Numbered from the stretch's first letter, positions 23,605-34,640 are shown. The stretch is 64,000 nt of DNA from Laburnicola sp. R22_1 (GCA_014281115.1 JACONQ010000018.1:868001-932000), one strand, 5' to 3'. Numbers and translations are program-made. Notes: generated by a model from the letters alone, not told the origin.

Positions 23605-24277
23605 CTACATGATCTTGGTCACGATGTCGTCCTCGGCCTGACGGGGGAACAACGTCAGCAACCGAGCTTCGCTTGGCAGGAGGGCAGCATGGCTTGGGAA
23701 TCAAGGCCTGTTCCACTCACCTCCATGTCCTCCAGACTGTCTTGCTGCCCTATGCACCTCAGCACATTCTTCTTGCTGCTCTCCTGCAGCTCGCCGGCAA
23801 GCAGGAGCTCGTCGAGGATGAAGTAAGCCTTTTGGAAGTTGAAGATGATGTCGAGCTCGCAGACGTTGCCGTAGTACTTGTCCATCTGCTCGACGTAGCG
23901 GTGCACAATCTCCAGAGCGAGCAGCTCGTTGTCGGTCGCGTCGCAGCCGGCAATGAAGAAGAGGGAGGCGTATCGGCGGTAGACGACCTTGGTGTCTGCC
24001 ATGCAAGCGTCAGCGTCGTGCGTGGGCCCGGCCGCCCTCACAGACCTTTGTACTCGAGGAAGTTGCACATGCGGGTGCGGCGGGCGAGCACGAGCTGCGA
24101 GACATCTTTGACGATCTTGGCCTTGTCCTTGGGCGCCAGCGTGGTGAACCACTTGGCCAGGCGCTGCGCAGCGGGTTAGCAGGGACTGGTTCTCTTTCTA
24201 GCTAGACTTTGGAAAACTTCAAAAAGACGTACGACTTTGCCCTGCCGCGAGAGCAGGATGAGGTACTTGATGGCCAT
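23605..24277 (-). CDS. aps1: AP-1 complex small subunit sigma-1
   Basis: Four exons: 24233-24277, 24046-24163, 23721-23995 and 23605-23637, totalling 471 nt and 156 aa, the usual length of the family. Introns are 24164-24232 (gtacgt...gcgcag), 23996-24045 (gtctgt...ggcag) and 23638-23720 (gtgagt...gtcag). The start is [20 protein letters not shown]. Exon 2 gives [16 protein letters not shown]; exon 3 the signature [21 protein letters not shown] and Y-F-I-L-D-E-L-L; exon 4 only [10 protein letters not shown]. Sigma adaptin is the core small subunit of the AP-1 clathrin adaptor, which sorts cargo between trans-Golgi network and endosomes and with gamma adaptin recognises dileucine signals. Intact. 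Its upstream region is only about 200 bp before a RIP block begins. Confidence 0.97.
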
Positions 24278-24479
24278 GGTGCCGGGCCTGGCAGGTGGTG
24301 GTCGCGAAGCGGGTGCGGAGAGGCGTGTGGGTGCTGATGCTGGTGCTGCCCAGGTGGTGCTGGTGCGTGGGAAAACGGACGTCGGCGGCTCGGAGGCTGG
24401 TAGCCTGTGGGTAATGTTCTACCTGGGTCCCCGCGCAACGTCGCCCGAGGCTGTTAGCTATACCCACTAACTTACAACC
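24278..24479 (-). promoter_or_regulatory. Short upstream region of aps1, ending at the RIP boundary
   Basis: About 200 bp of GC-rich sequence separate the aps1 start from the AT-rich block that begins with the repeat at about 24490. No TATA box stands out; the core promoter is presumably contained here. Confidence 0.45.
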
Positions 24480-24492
24480 GCGATAACTATGT

Positions 24493-24880
24493 GGTGTTAA
24501 TTTAATCTACTTAGGGGTTAGAGAATAAAGCCTTTTATCTTAAATAATATAATGAAAAAAGTAAAGCCCTCTACTTAGTAATTAAAAAGAATATAAAAAG
24601 GTAATTATAAAAAAAGCACTATATTAACTATGCGTGTGTGTGTTGTTAATTAACTACCTAGGAGTAGAATAACAAAGGATTTTATCTTAAATAATATAAT
24701 AAAAAAGTAGAGCCTTTTGCTTAGTAATTAAAAAGAGTGTACAATATTAACTATGTATATTATTAATTAACTATCTAGGGGTAGAATAATAAAGGCTTTT
24801 ATCTTAAATAATATAATAAAATAATAGAGCCCCTACTTAGTAATTAAAAAGAATATAAAAAGGTAATTATAAAAGATAAT
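24493..24880 (+). repeat. Three consecutive copies of foldback arm repeat R1
   Basis: Copies at about 24493-24625, 24648-24745 and 24757-24880 share taattaactacctaggagta, ggcttttatcttaaataata and cttagtaattaaaaagagt. The same arm recurs inverted at about 25280-25410 and direct at 26220-26340, 35908-36045, 48190-48300 and 49690-49805; a complete two-armed version is at 49828-50042. Confidence 0.8.
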
Positions 24881-25279
24881 AACTATGGTTTATTTTTTTT
24901 TGCAACTAAGAAGTTTCTAATAAAAATATTACAATAATAGTAAATATTTCTCCTACTATTATATACACAAAAAAGCGTTTTAAGGTATTAATAAAAGGAT
25001 TATAATAACTATAAGTTCCTATGGATTAGTATTTTTCCATAACTTAATTTTTTTAAAGCTTATTTATTTTAGGCTATTTTTTACTAACTACTTTTTATTT
25101 TATATAGTACTATTTTTATTATAAATAAAGCTATATTTCGTAGCTATACTTTAGTAAAAAATAACTAGCTATAGCCTATTTTTCTGTGTACTAGCTCTTA
25201 GCAAAAAAAATCTTAAATATATATAACTAAGATAATAATACGCTCTATATACTACTAGCTCGCTTAGTAGTTTAAACGC

Positions 25280-25410
25280 GCTTTTTTTTGTTATTACCTT
25301 TTTTACGCTCTTTTTAATTACTAAGCAGGGGGCTCTGCTTTTTTTTATCATGTTATTTAAGATAAAAGCCTTTATCGTGCTACTCCTAGATAGTTAATTT
25401 AACTCCACAT
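25280..25410 (-). repeat. R1 arm, inverted copy
   Basis: Reverse complement of the R1 arm, reading ctctttttaattactaag then ttatttaagataaaagcc and ending in tagttaatttaac. Confidence 0.75.
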
Positions 25411-25867
25411 ATACTACTAAAAATATAAGTATTAGTATTAGTATAGTTTTTCTTATAACTAAGGGGTTTCTAATAAAAATATTATAATAATAGTAGTTAT
25501 TCCTTCTACTATTATATACACAATAAATTGTTTTAAAATATTAATAAAAAGGGTTAGTATTAGTATATAGTATTAATTAATCTACCTAAAAGTAGTATTA
25601 GAAAAAGGTAGAGAAGTAATATAGAGTATAATAAAAAGTAACTAAGTATATTAAATAATAGTAATAAATAGCAAAAATTACTATATAGTAGAGGCTTATT
25701 ATAAATATTATTATATACTAAAAATTACTTAATTTAGTAAATCTAAATATATACTTAAGTTTTATAATACTATTTATCTTTTAGAGTTACTTTTACTATA
25801 GAAGCACTTTAGTATACTAAAATAAACTTTATAGTTACTAACTAGTGCTATATATATATTAAAGATT

Positions 25868-26215
25868 ATTATTATAGTAAAATTCTAACTAAGATTAAAT
25901 CTACACTATATATAGAGAGAAGTAAAATAAAAGGTACTAAAACCTAGTAACTATTATATAGTAGTAGTAACAAAATTTATATAAAATAATAATAATTTAA
26001 GTATTAATATTATATATAGTAGTAGTATTAATAGTAGTTATTAAATAGTTTACTATTAATTATAACTAAGTTATATATTATCTCTTAACGAGTAAACTAT
26101 TAAAGAGCTATAGTAAACTATAAAGTTGTAACTATAGTAGTAGTATAAGTAATAGAATACTTAACTATAGTTTAGTTATTATACTTATAATCTAGTAGTT
26201 ATACTATAACTATAT
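25868..26215 (+). repeat. R4 family long copy (LTR-like leader)
   Basis: RIP-mutated copy of the sequence whose un-RIPed version is the island at 30394-31039 (read on its minus strand). It shares ttctaactaag, gagaagtaaaat, actaaaacctagtaa and gtagtaacaaaat in the same order. Confidence 0.7.
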
Positions 26216-26219
26216 AGCA

Positions 26220-26340
26220 TTAATTTATCTATCTAGAAGTAGAATAAGAAAGGCTTTTATCTTAAATAACATAATAAAAAAGCAAACCTTCCTGCTTAGT
26301 AATTAAAAAGAGTGTAAGAAGGTAATTATAAAAATATAAT
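26220..26340 (+). repeat. R1 arm copy
   Basis: Contains ggcttttatcttaaataa and cttagtaattaaaaagagtg as in the other R1 copies. Confidence 0.75.
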
Positions 26341-26344
26341 AATG

Positions 26345-26660
26345 TAACTATAGTTTACTATATATATAGTATATAAAGTTTACTTGCTTTTAAAATATTA
26401 GTAATATTTAGTTTACTAAATCTTTACCTTTAGCTTATATAATACTAAGTCTTTTAAATTTAGCTCTTTATTATATATAGTAATATAATACCTTTCTAGC
26501 ATTGTAAGATTATAATATTTAATACATATAGTTAGATAGCTACTAGAGAATTTAAAACTACTATAGATAACTAACTAAGTAATATTAGCTATCTAGCCTA
26601 CCTACTAAATATATAGTTAAATAGGCAAAGCTACTAAAGAACTAGATTTATTATATAGTA
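26345..26660 (+). pseudogene. R4 family internal region, RIPed homologue of the island ORF
   Basis: Starts with the leader gtatataaagtttacttgc, matching gtataaagtctgcc of the island's minus strand. It continues through a stretch matching the short ORF at 30384-30581: agagaatttaaaactactat and tatctagcctacctactaaa align with agagaattcgaaaccggcat and catctagcctacctgctgca. Other internal copies are at about 28420-29230 and 38335-39190. Confidence 0.65.
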
Positions 26661-26852
26661 CTATTTTAAAACTTATATCTAATAATTTATTAAAGCTATA
26701 TATATAAGTATAAAAATGTCTATATTCTTCTAGTCCTTATCCTTAATAATTACAAACACCTTGCATCTAAACTAGTATAGGGCAATCTATATTATAAGGC
26801 TTATCCTACTAATTCTAGGCTTCTACTTACTAAGATATATATTCTTCTTAAT

Positions 26853-27228
26853 ATTAAACATCTTTGTTATATATAGATTCTAACTAAGGTTAAGTCTACA
26901 CTATATATAGAGAGAAGTAAAATAAGAGGCACTAAAACCTAGTATCTAGTATATAGTAGTAGTAACAAAATATATATAAAATAATAATAATTTTATTATT
27001 AACTTTCTTTATAGTAGTATTATTAATAGTAGTTAATAAATAGTCTACTATTTAGCATAACTAAGTTATATATTATCTCTTAACTAGTAGACTATTAGAA
27101 AGCTATAGTAGACCTATATAGAATTATAACTATAGAAGTAGTATAGGCAATAAAACACTTAACTATAGTTTAGTTATTACGTTTATAATCTAGTAGTAGT
27201 GTAACTATAATTCGCTATATATATATTA
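26853..27228 (+). repeat. R4 family long copy (LTR-like leader)
   Basis: Contains gattctaactaaggttaag, gagagaagtaaaataagagg, actaaaacctagtat and gtagtaacaaaatatata, then a segment aligning with the middle of the 646-bp island, up to the insertion edge of R3 at about 27230. Confidence 0.72.
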
Positions 27229-27229
27229 T

Positions 27230-28408
27230 ATAGTCGCATTGTTTATTTAGTGTTAATTATTCTTTTCGACCATATTTTTTTAATTTAAGCCTGCGTAGGT
27301 TAGGATAGAAAGGCCGCTCTAGTCTAGCGCCTAAAGATATAGTGTACTAAGTCTCTACTAACGCGATAGTAGTTACTGTGCACTTGTTCCATAATTATTT
27401 ATAAGCGCTCTAATACCTATTAATTTACTTAAAGCGTGCACAGTATACTAACTTATTCTATTATTACTATTATTAGTAATCGCGCTACTTATATAGCATA
27501 CTTATATAATACACTTACTATCTAATACTATAACTATAAGAATCTAATATATCTATATAACGCTTTTCTTCTCTAGCAACTTATTAATAAACACCTTTAT
27601 CTTCTCTTTACTACCTTTAATTCTGCCCTTATTTATCTTCTTTCTAATATATAGTAATAGGAGATATTATAAATGTAGTAGAAAGTCTTTATATTTATTA
27701 CTACGCCTATAGTTACTAATCTATTATAAGTCTAACTAGTATACTAGGACTGTCTTATATAGGCTAAGATATACCTTCTTTTACTTTAACCTATTAATAA
27801 TCCTTTAGATAGAGTAGTACTCTAATATAGACCTAGTAATAGTGGTAAGTAAATAGGGATTGTACTTTTAGGCAACGTTAACTACTATATTAGCTGCGAT
27901 ATTAGCCGTAATATTAGTACTAAGATCTAGAAAGATAGTAGACAATAGAACAATAGCAATAAAAGTCTCTTTAAGATTAACTTTAATATAGAAATAGAGT
28001 ATTAGTGAACCTATAGTATATATAAGCTTCCTACCTAGTATATATCTTATAAGTAGTATATAAATCTACTATTATAATAGCTATTACTAGCAATCTTTAA
28101 GGATAATAGTAGAGAAGATAATAGTTATAGCGTTATACTAGTTATAGCGCTAGTGCTATTATTTTATCTTTTCCCCTATCTCTAAACTAGTATAGTAATG
28201 TAGCCTTATGCATAGTTTTATATATAGATTTTTTTTAGTTAGAGTAGGTGCGCTAAGCCCGCTAAGCTCGCTTAGCTCGCTTATAACGCGCTAACCTCTT
28301 TTTATTAATATTACCTTATAACGCTTTTCTATATTAATAATAGTAGAATGGATAACTGCTATTATTGTAATAATTTTATTAGAAACCCCTTAGTTATAAA
28401 AAAACTAT
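27230..28408 (+). repeat. R3 long dispersed repeat, copy 1
   Basis: About 1.2 kb starting tcgcattgtttatttagtg and ending in the R2 arm (gcttttctatattaataata ... gaaaccccttagttataa). A second copy in the same orientation is at 34711-35826 and partial inverted copies are at 31078-32090 and 37435-37795. No protein is recognisable, so class is unknown. Confidence 0.75.
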
Positions 28409-28419
28409 ATTATATAAAG

Positions 28420-29290
28420 TCTGCCTCTTATAATATTAGTAATACCTAGTATACTAAATTTTTATCTTTAATATATAACTACTACTACTATTTTTTAAAT
28501 TTAGCTCTTTATTTATTATATCTAGTAACGTAATAATATTCTAGTAGCCTAACTATATTACTTCTTCTATATAGAGTAGCATAGCTATAGTAGAGTTCTA
28601 AAAGTATATAAAGAATTAGCTAGGTAAAGTTAAGAATAATCCTTAAAGATTTAGTAATTTTATATAGTAAGTAAGATTATTAAAGGGGCCTCTTAATGTT
28701 AATATCTTTAATAATATCTAGCCCTAGCTATTTAGACCTTATTAGCTAGTTTTATAACTCTAAATTCTAGAGTATAAAATACTTCTTTAGTACCTAAATA
28801 AAGAATTAGGTTAAGCATTTATACTATAATAATAAAATAAAGTAAAAGTATTACTAAAGAAGCCTAAAGATAGGGACTAGTAAAGTAAAGATATAGGGTA
28901 GCTACTAGATAATAAGTAATAGTTCTTTAGGAGTTTAAAAGCGTAGCTATAGCGTAAGAAGCTTATAGATATAGTAGTAATTATCTAAAGTACTATTAAG
29001 GTAGGGAATCGCAACTAAGTAATAAGGGTAAGAGTAAGTGACAGTAGTAGGATTATAGAGAGGATAGGTAGTAGTAGCAAGGTCCTAGATAGTAGTATAT
29101 AGCTCGCTAGTTGTAAGAAGAGATCTGCTATAGAAAGAGAGTTAGATAAAATAGTTAGATTAGTTACTATTATAATTCTTATTCTTATTATTATAGCAAA
29201 GAATATTATTAAAGAAATTATTAATTATGTAATATAGTAGTTAGTTAAACAGCCGGCCTAGAATTATATAATATCACGAATTAATCCTAG
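28420..29290 (+). repeat. R4 family internal region with tRNA-like end
   Basis: Leader tatataaagtctgcctctta, then a region colinear with 38335-39190, ending with a module ttaaacagccggcc (about 29247) that recurs at 37790-37935 and 39160-39200. Frames are full of TAA/TAG. Confidence 0.65.
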
Positions 29291-29878
29291 GAGAGAAATT
29301 CTTCTTAACATAGCAATCTAATTTTGTAGCAGCTATTTATAAGTCCTTAGTATACACTATATAGTTTTTAATATTAAGTAGTGTCTAGCTATTATATCTA
29401 GCCGCGTTGTTATTATTTACGTCTTCTAGATAGGGGCGTAATACTATATATTTAGTAGTAATAGTGTCTTTAGGGCAAAGAATAGATATAATAACTAACC
29501 TCAAGGTCTTAACTAGCAATTAAATATTTATAAGGATAAAAAGGCAGTATAAATAGGTAATCTTTGTCTAGTTACGTATTTTATACTATGCAGGTAGTAG
29601 CTACGCGTTATATTATTATTAACTTTAGTACCTAGTATATTTTATAATTAACTACCTTATTATTAGTATAAAGGGCTAATTTACACGTGCTAATAAATAG
29701 TTCCTAGCCTAATCTATTTTACTACTTTACTTATTTTTAATATATTTTTAGTATATCTATAGCTTTTTCTTATAGTATTATACTATACACTAAAAGGTCT
29801 ATAATATTTCTTTTCCTAAAACTATATATAATCTTTACACAACTCTAAATTCTTAAATACTAGACTATTCTTTTATAT
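29291..29878. other. AT-rich RIPed sequence, unassigned
   Basis: Heavily AT-biased DNA without a recognised element. Contains ccttagtatacac and ctaactaacc-like tracts only. Confidence 0.4.
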
Positions 29879-30114
29879 TAAAGATCTTTATTGTGTAGAG
29901 ATTCTAACTAAGGTCGAGTTCGCACCATATATAGAGAGGAGTAAAATAGAAGGCACTATAACCTAGTATCTAGCACATAGTATTATTAATATTTTATATA
30001 GTAGTATTATTAATAGTAGTTAATAAATAGTCTACTATCTAATATAATTAAGTTATATATTATCTTCTAACTAGTAAACTATAGAGATATAACTATAGAA
30101 GTAGTATAGATAAT

Positions 30115-30129
30115 AGATTACTTAACTAT
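30115..30129. repeat. Direct repeat left of copy A
   Basis: agattacttaactat, repeated at 30234-30248. Confidence 0.8.
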
Positions 30130-30233
30130 TAAAGATCTTTATCGTGTGGAGATTCTAACTAAGATCGAGTCCGCACTATACACAGAGAGGAGTAAAATAG
30201 AAGACACTAAAACCTAGTGTGTAGCACATAGTA
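30130..30233 (+). mobile_element. 104-bp R4 short element with 14-15 bp target duplication (copy A)
   Basis: Insert starts taaagatctttatcgtgtgg and ends gtagcacatagta. It is flanked by agattacttaactat at 30115-30129 and 30234-30248. The same 104-bp unit, with the same two ends, is at 48317-48420. No terminal inverted repeat or poly-A tail; contains a B-box-like gatcgagtccg. Confidence 0.75.
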
Positions 30234-30248
30234 AGATTACTTAACTAT
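30234..30248. repeat. Direct repeat right of copy A
   Basis: agattacttaactat, repeated from 30115-30129. Confidence 0.8.
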
Positions 30249-30379
30249 AGTTTAGTTATTATACTTATTATTTAATAATAGTATAATTATAATTTACTAT
30301 ATATAGAGTATATAAAGTTTACCTACTTTTATAATATTATTAATACTTAGAATACTAAATCTTTATCTCTTTATTTATT

Positions 30380-30393
30380 ATATTTAGTAATAT
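30380..30393. repeat. Direct repeat left of island
   Basis: atatttagtaatat, identical to 31040-31053. Confidence 0.8.
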
Positions 30394-30581
30394 TGATCGT
30401 GCTCAATTTGGTCCTCCAGCAGCCCTGCCTCTTGAACCTTATCTTGCAGCAGGTAGGCTAGATGGCTAACGTTGCCCAGCCAGTCGTCCATGCCGGTTTC
30501 GAATTCTCTGGCAGCCGTCTGACCGCGGGTATCGGACGACGCGATCTCAGGACGCCAGAAAGGTGTCGCGTCGCCGCACAT
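30384..30581 (-). CDS. Short ORF in the un-RIPed island, possible gag N-terminus
   Basis: 65 codons from ATG at 30581; starts MCGDATPFWRPEI and includes F-E-T-G-M-D-D-W-L-G-N-V-S-H-L-A-Y-L-L-Q, then ends just outside the island in RIPed flanking DNA. At least three RIPed homologues (26345, 28420, 38335) keep colinear sequence, which suggests the ORF was part of a longer element gene and is truncated here. No known domain recognised. It lies about 90 nt downstream of the TATA-like leader. Possibly the N-terminus of a Gag-like protein; expression is unknown. Confidence 0.4.
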   Translation of the reverse strand: MCGDATPFWRPEIASSDTRGQTAAREFETGMDDWLGNVSHLAYLLQDKVQEAGLLEDQIEHDQYY

Positions 30582-31039
30582 GATGAAGACTTGGATTCGA
30601 AAGACTTGGTGTTGTGTGAGTTGAAGGTGAAGATTTGGTGTACCGGGCGTCGCCGACGTCGCAAGAGGCAGACTTTATACGCTGTGCGTACGGCGAACCA
30701 TGGTTGCGCTGCTGCCAGGTCGCGAGCGCGACGACCGAACCATGGTTGAAGCCCACACTGCTCCCGCGGTTGCGACTCCGCGGTCCACTGCGGCTCTCCA
30801 ACGGTCCACCGGTTGAGAGATGACATATGACTCAGTCATGCCAGATAGCAGACTGTCCATTGACTGCCGTCGACGATGCCGCCGTGCAAAACGTCGACGA
30901 CGAAATCATCGTTATTTTGTGTATATTTTGTTACTACCACTGTGTGCTAGGTGCTGGGTTTTAGTGCCTCCTGTTTTACTCCTCTGTGTATGGTGCGAAT
31001 TCGACCTTGGTTAGAATCTTAACACGACGAAGATCTTCA
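30394..31039 (-). mobile_element. 646-bp GC-rich R4 element that escaped RIP (copy C)
   Basis: The only long GC-rich stretch in its part of the AT block. It is flanked by the 14-bp direct repeat atatttagtaatat at 30380-30393 and 31040-31053. Read on the minus strand it begins tgaagatcttcgtcgtg and ends gagcacgatca. The first about 100 nt are the unmutated form of the 104-bp short element, the middle is the unmutated form of the R4 long copies, with a TATA-like gtataaag at about 30673-30680, and the end is a short ORF. TG...CA ends and a leader with a downstream ORF resemble an LTR plus 5' gag, but the 14-bp duplication does not fit LTR integration. Confidence 0.75.
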
Positions 31040-31053
31040 ATATTTAGTAATAT
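31040..31053. repeat. Direct repeat right of island
   Basis: atatttagtaatat, identical to 30380-30393. Confidence 0.8.
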
Positions 31054-31077
31054 AGTAACTTTTTAGCAACCTAATAG

Positions 31078-32090
31078 TTTTTTTTTGCGACTAAGGGGTT
31101 TCTAATAAAAATATTACAATAATAGCAGCTATTCCTCCTACTATTAGTAATACAGAAAAGCGTTTTAAAGTAGTGTTAATAAAAAGAGGTTAGCGAGCTT
31201 AGCGCGCCTACTCTAACTAAAAAAAATACATATGCAAAACATAGTAAGGCTATATTACTATACTAGTTTAGAGTGGAAGAAGAAAGATAAGAAGATACTT
31301 ATTATAACTATTATTTCTCTTCTCTACTATTATTCCTAAAGATAATGCCAGAAGTAATAGCTATTATAAGTACACTAACACTCTATCTCCGCATTAAAGT
31401 TAACCTTAAAGAGACTTCTACCGCCGTCTCTATTACTCTATTTCCTACTATCTTCCTAGGTCCTAGTGCTAATACTAATACTAATACTAATACTATTATT
31501 AACGTCGCCTAAAAGTACGCTCTAATAATCTATCTACTTATAGTTACTAGATCTACACTAAAGTACTACTTTATCTAAAAGATTATTAATAGATTAAAGT
31601 AGAAGAAGATATATCTTAGCTTATATAAAGTAGTTCTAGTATACTAGTTAGGCTAGTAATAGATTAGTAACTATAGGCATAGTAATAATAAATATATAGA
31701 ATTTCTACTATAGTTTCTTATATTATTACTAGTTAAAAAGGTAGTAATAGAGGGTAGAATTAAGAGAAAAAAGAAGAAAATATTTATTAATAAGTTGCTA
31801 GAGAAGGAGAGCATTATATATAAATATATTAACGTATTAGACCACCGAGCTAGTTAGTTTCTCTTGGCAAAGTTAATACTCTAATAACTTAATAAATACT
31901 TTATAAAGTAATTTAAAAATTTAAATATAAGTAGAATTATATATCGGCCTTTTATTATAGAAATAAAATAGTAATATATTTATTAGCTTAGTAAGATATA
32001 CTAATATATATATAGCTAGCTCGCTTAAGCTTTTAATACTAGTAAAATTTATATGTATTTAATATAATACTAAAAATATATATATTTATA
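31078..32090 (-). repeat. R3 long repeat, inverted copy
   Basis: Begins with the R2 arm (gcgactaaggggtttctaat ... aaaagcgttttaaag) and runs antiparallel to 27230-28408, then continues into sequence shared with 37260-37440. Confidence 0.65.
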
Positions 32091-32120
32091 TTATTTCTTT
32101 AATAATATATTCTATTAGTA

Positions 32121-34082
32121 GCCTAGATAGATTAGTCCGCCGGACAGATTTTGCCAAGACCACAACACTTCACTATGAATCATAATGTCTTAATAACACG
32201 ACGCGTTATTATCTAATTAAGAAGGCAGAATTAAGCTTGCCCTTCATACCTATTAGAATAAGCAATTTTCAAGCCTACGATGCGCTACTATAGCATATAA
32301 TATCCTAAAGTCTACACTAAGTAATTAAATTAAGAAAATTACTGCCTAAGCAGATATATAATTAGGCATGGCAAAGCTTACTGCGACTAAAGAGTAGACG
32401 CTTATATAGTATATCCTTAACCTAGATTTGCGAGGATTTGCACCCTAGCTAGGTAAGGTAGAAGATATAGCTAATAAACTACTAACTGCGCGGTATAGAG
32501 ACCCTATAGGATAATACTAGGCTTAGCGCTTTGTAAAGCGCGTACCTAAGCTTAAAATGGCTTTTAATTAAGTAAAAAACTAATAGAGAATATAACAGGA
32601 AGACCTAGAGGTTATAAACGCGTGGTTTTAGCTAGTAGAGGATATAAAAGCCAAGTATAGAGTATAGAATAAAGACATCTATAACTTTAATAAAATAGGC
32701 TTCTAGATAGAAGTTATTAGCTTAATAAAGATTATAACTAGTTTAGAAAGACATTCTTAACCTACGCCTATTTAGCCAGGCAACTGCGAGTGGGTTATAG
32801 TAATTTAGAGTATTTGCGCTACTAGGTATACTACTTCGCCCTTTATTATCTATAAAGGGCAAGTCTATATCTTAGCGTGGTATAAGAAGACTAGTATCCT
32901 CCGTAATTAGAAGCTCTTAGTCTCTAAGACTAGCTAGACTAATAGCGAGCTTAGAGTTACGTAGTTAAAGTACTTTAACGCGTATATAAGGCCGCGCATA
33001 GTAGGGTTATAGAGGTTACTTATTCTAGATAGCTATAAGAGCTACTACTCTTAGGATTTTAAGGATTATTGCCTAGAATAGAAGATCCTAACACTTTATA
33101 TGCCAGCGCACTTATCTTATATTCTCTAGCCGCTTAATATAGTCTATTTCGCGCTACTAAAGCTAAAGTACTCCTAGTGTGTGTAGGACTTAGCGTGCTA
33201 ACGCGTCTTTTATATTAATAAAGAGGGCATTCTACTAGCCTTTTGCAATGCTTTTTTTAATATATTTACACTAGAAAACTATAAAAAAAGCCTTTAAGGC
33301 CTCTAGGCTTATTCCTTTAGATACGTTAGTAGTAGTAGATTGCCTTAATATGCGTGTTCACACTCTACCTTAGGGCACCCCACTAGATACACTTTGGCAA
33401 GTTAGGACCCTAAGTAATACTCTTAAGTTTGGATCCTAGTCAAAGCTCGTACGCAACTCTTTTATTTAGTCTCTACCTAATGCTAAATTAAGCTACTTAC
33501 AGCTTATAAAAGGTGCTAAACTTATACTCTACTATAGTGTACTTTAAGAGACCCGTATTAAGGAACTTAAGAAGCAAATTAAGGTTCTAACAAAGTAAAA
33601 AACGCGTAAAAGAAAGCGCATTTGGAAAGGTGGGACGCTAGGATTTACTTAGGGAGCAGATTTAGGAGTAGAAAGCCCTTCTATTAGGGTGAAGTTATTA
33701 AAAAGGACGCGAGGTAGTAGTAAGGAAGAGGCAGGTCCCTTAACACAACGCCGCTATAGGAGGTGTAGAGAGCCTGGGTACAACGTAAGGACTTATTAGA
33801 TAGATAAAGAGATAGTATAGTAGATAATATATTATATATTATAGGGAGTCTTGTTGTAAGTTCGTACTGCCAAGAAAGACTTCTTAGCTTTACGCGGCTG
33901 CAGCAGCTGCGCAAAGAGGCTGCACGACATAAAAAGTAGATTAAATAGTAACTTAGTATATTGTAAGTTATAGTAGGTTATTATAAGTTACTATAAAGTA
34001 ATATTAGTAGTGTTCTATAATGAGTTATAAGGGACCTAGAAGTTGCTAAGAAAAACTATCCGGCGGACTAATCTGTCCGGGC
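32121..34082 (+). mobile_element. Fot1/pogo-type Tc1-mariner transposon (Pogo-1)
   Basis: Ends read gcctagatagattagtccgc at 32121 and, reverse complemented, gcccggacagattagtccgc at 34082, with TA on each side (32119-32120, 34083-34084). The inverted match continues outward to about 32100 and 34103 (taataaYatattctattag), so either the true repeats are longer or the target was itself palindromic. The interior encodes a RIP-broken transposase. Length about 2 kb is typical for Fot1-like elements. Confidence 0.88.
32340..33560 (+). pseudogene. Fot1/pogo-like transposase remnant
   Basis: The plus frame reads a helix-turn-helix-like N-terminus (L-N-L-D-L-R-G-F-A-P near 32408-32440; K-L-K-M-A-F-N near 32550), then Y-N-F-N-K-I-G-F at about 32680 (family FDETGF, first catalytic Asp now Asn), P-G-N-C-E-W-V and S-I-C-A-T-R-Y-T near 32780-32830, L-I-L-D-S-Y-K-S-Y at about 33018 (second Asp, family LDGHGSH) and M-P-A-H-L-S-Y-I-L then P-L-N near 33105-33135. 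TAG/TAA codons interrupt it throughout. This order identifies a DDE_1/CENP-B-like transposase. Confidence 0.82.
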
Positions 34083-34562
34083 TACTAATAGAATATGTTA
34101 TTATACTATTTATATATACTATTATTATTACCGTTTCTATTGCTTCTAAATTTTTCTATAAAGTAAATACAGCCACAGGCAAATCGTACAGATGGACTAG
34201 GGGCACTTTCCCCTAGTGAAAAAAGCCCTTTAAAGAGGATTAAGAGAAAACTAATACTAGTGGCCTATTATCTGTCCAAAGCGTAAATTAAAATTTGTAA
34301 CAAAGTTTTTTCCTAAATTAGAAGATAGTAATATGCCTTAATTAACTTTCTCGTTCTATGAGTTTAAATCTTAATAACTTAATAAGACTAGTAACTAGTT
34401 AAAGATTTCTTAATTATTAGAGGTACTTACTATTAGCTTTCCTGTCCTATAAGTTTAATCTAGTAACTTAGTTAAGATTAGCTTAAATAGTTAGAAATCT
34501 CTCAATTATTAGAGATACTAGCTTATTTAGGCTACTTTTCTTCTTATCTATAAAGATTGATT

Positions 34563-34640
34563 TTTTGGTATTTATAAACTAGAGAGGGAGAGGGCGAGAT
34601 TCGAACTCGCTAAGAAGTCTAAGTTTTCGCTTGTATATAC
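34563..34640 (-). other. tRNA-like T-arm remnant
   Basis: On the minus strand gcgagttcgaatctcgc forms a perfect 5-bp stem with a 7-nt ttcgaat loop, followed by cctctccc that could be an acceptor strand. No matching 5' half is visible upstream, so this is probably a decayed tRNA-derived piece, not a gene. Confidence 0.45.

Larger units (their letters stand above)
29879..30393 (+). repeat. R4 family long copy carrying two nested insertions
   Basis: Starts taaagatctttattgtgtag and follows the R4 long-copy order. It is broken at 30130 by a 104-bp R4 short element and at 30394 by the 646-bp GC-rich island, and resumes at about 31054. Confidence 0.7.
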
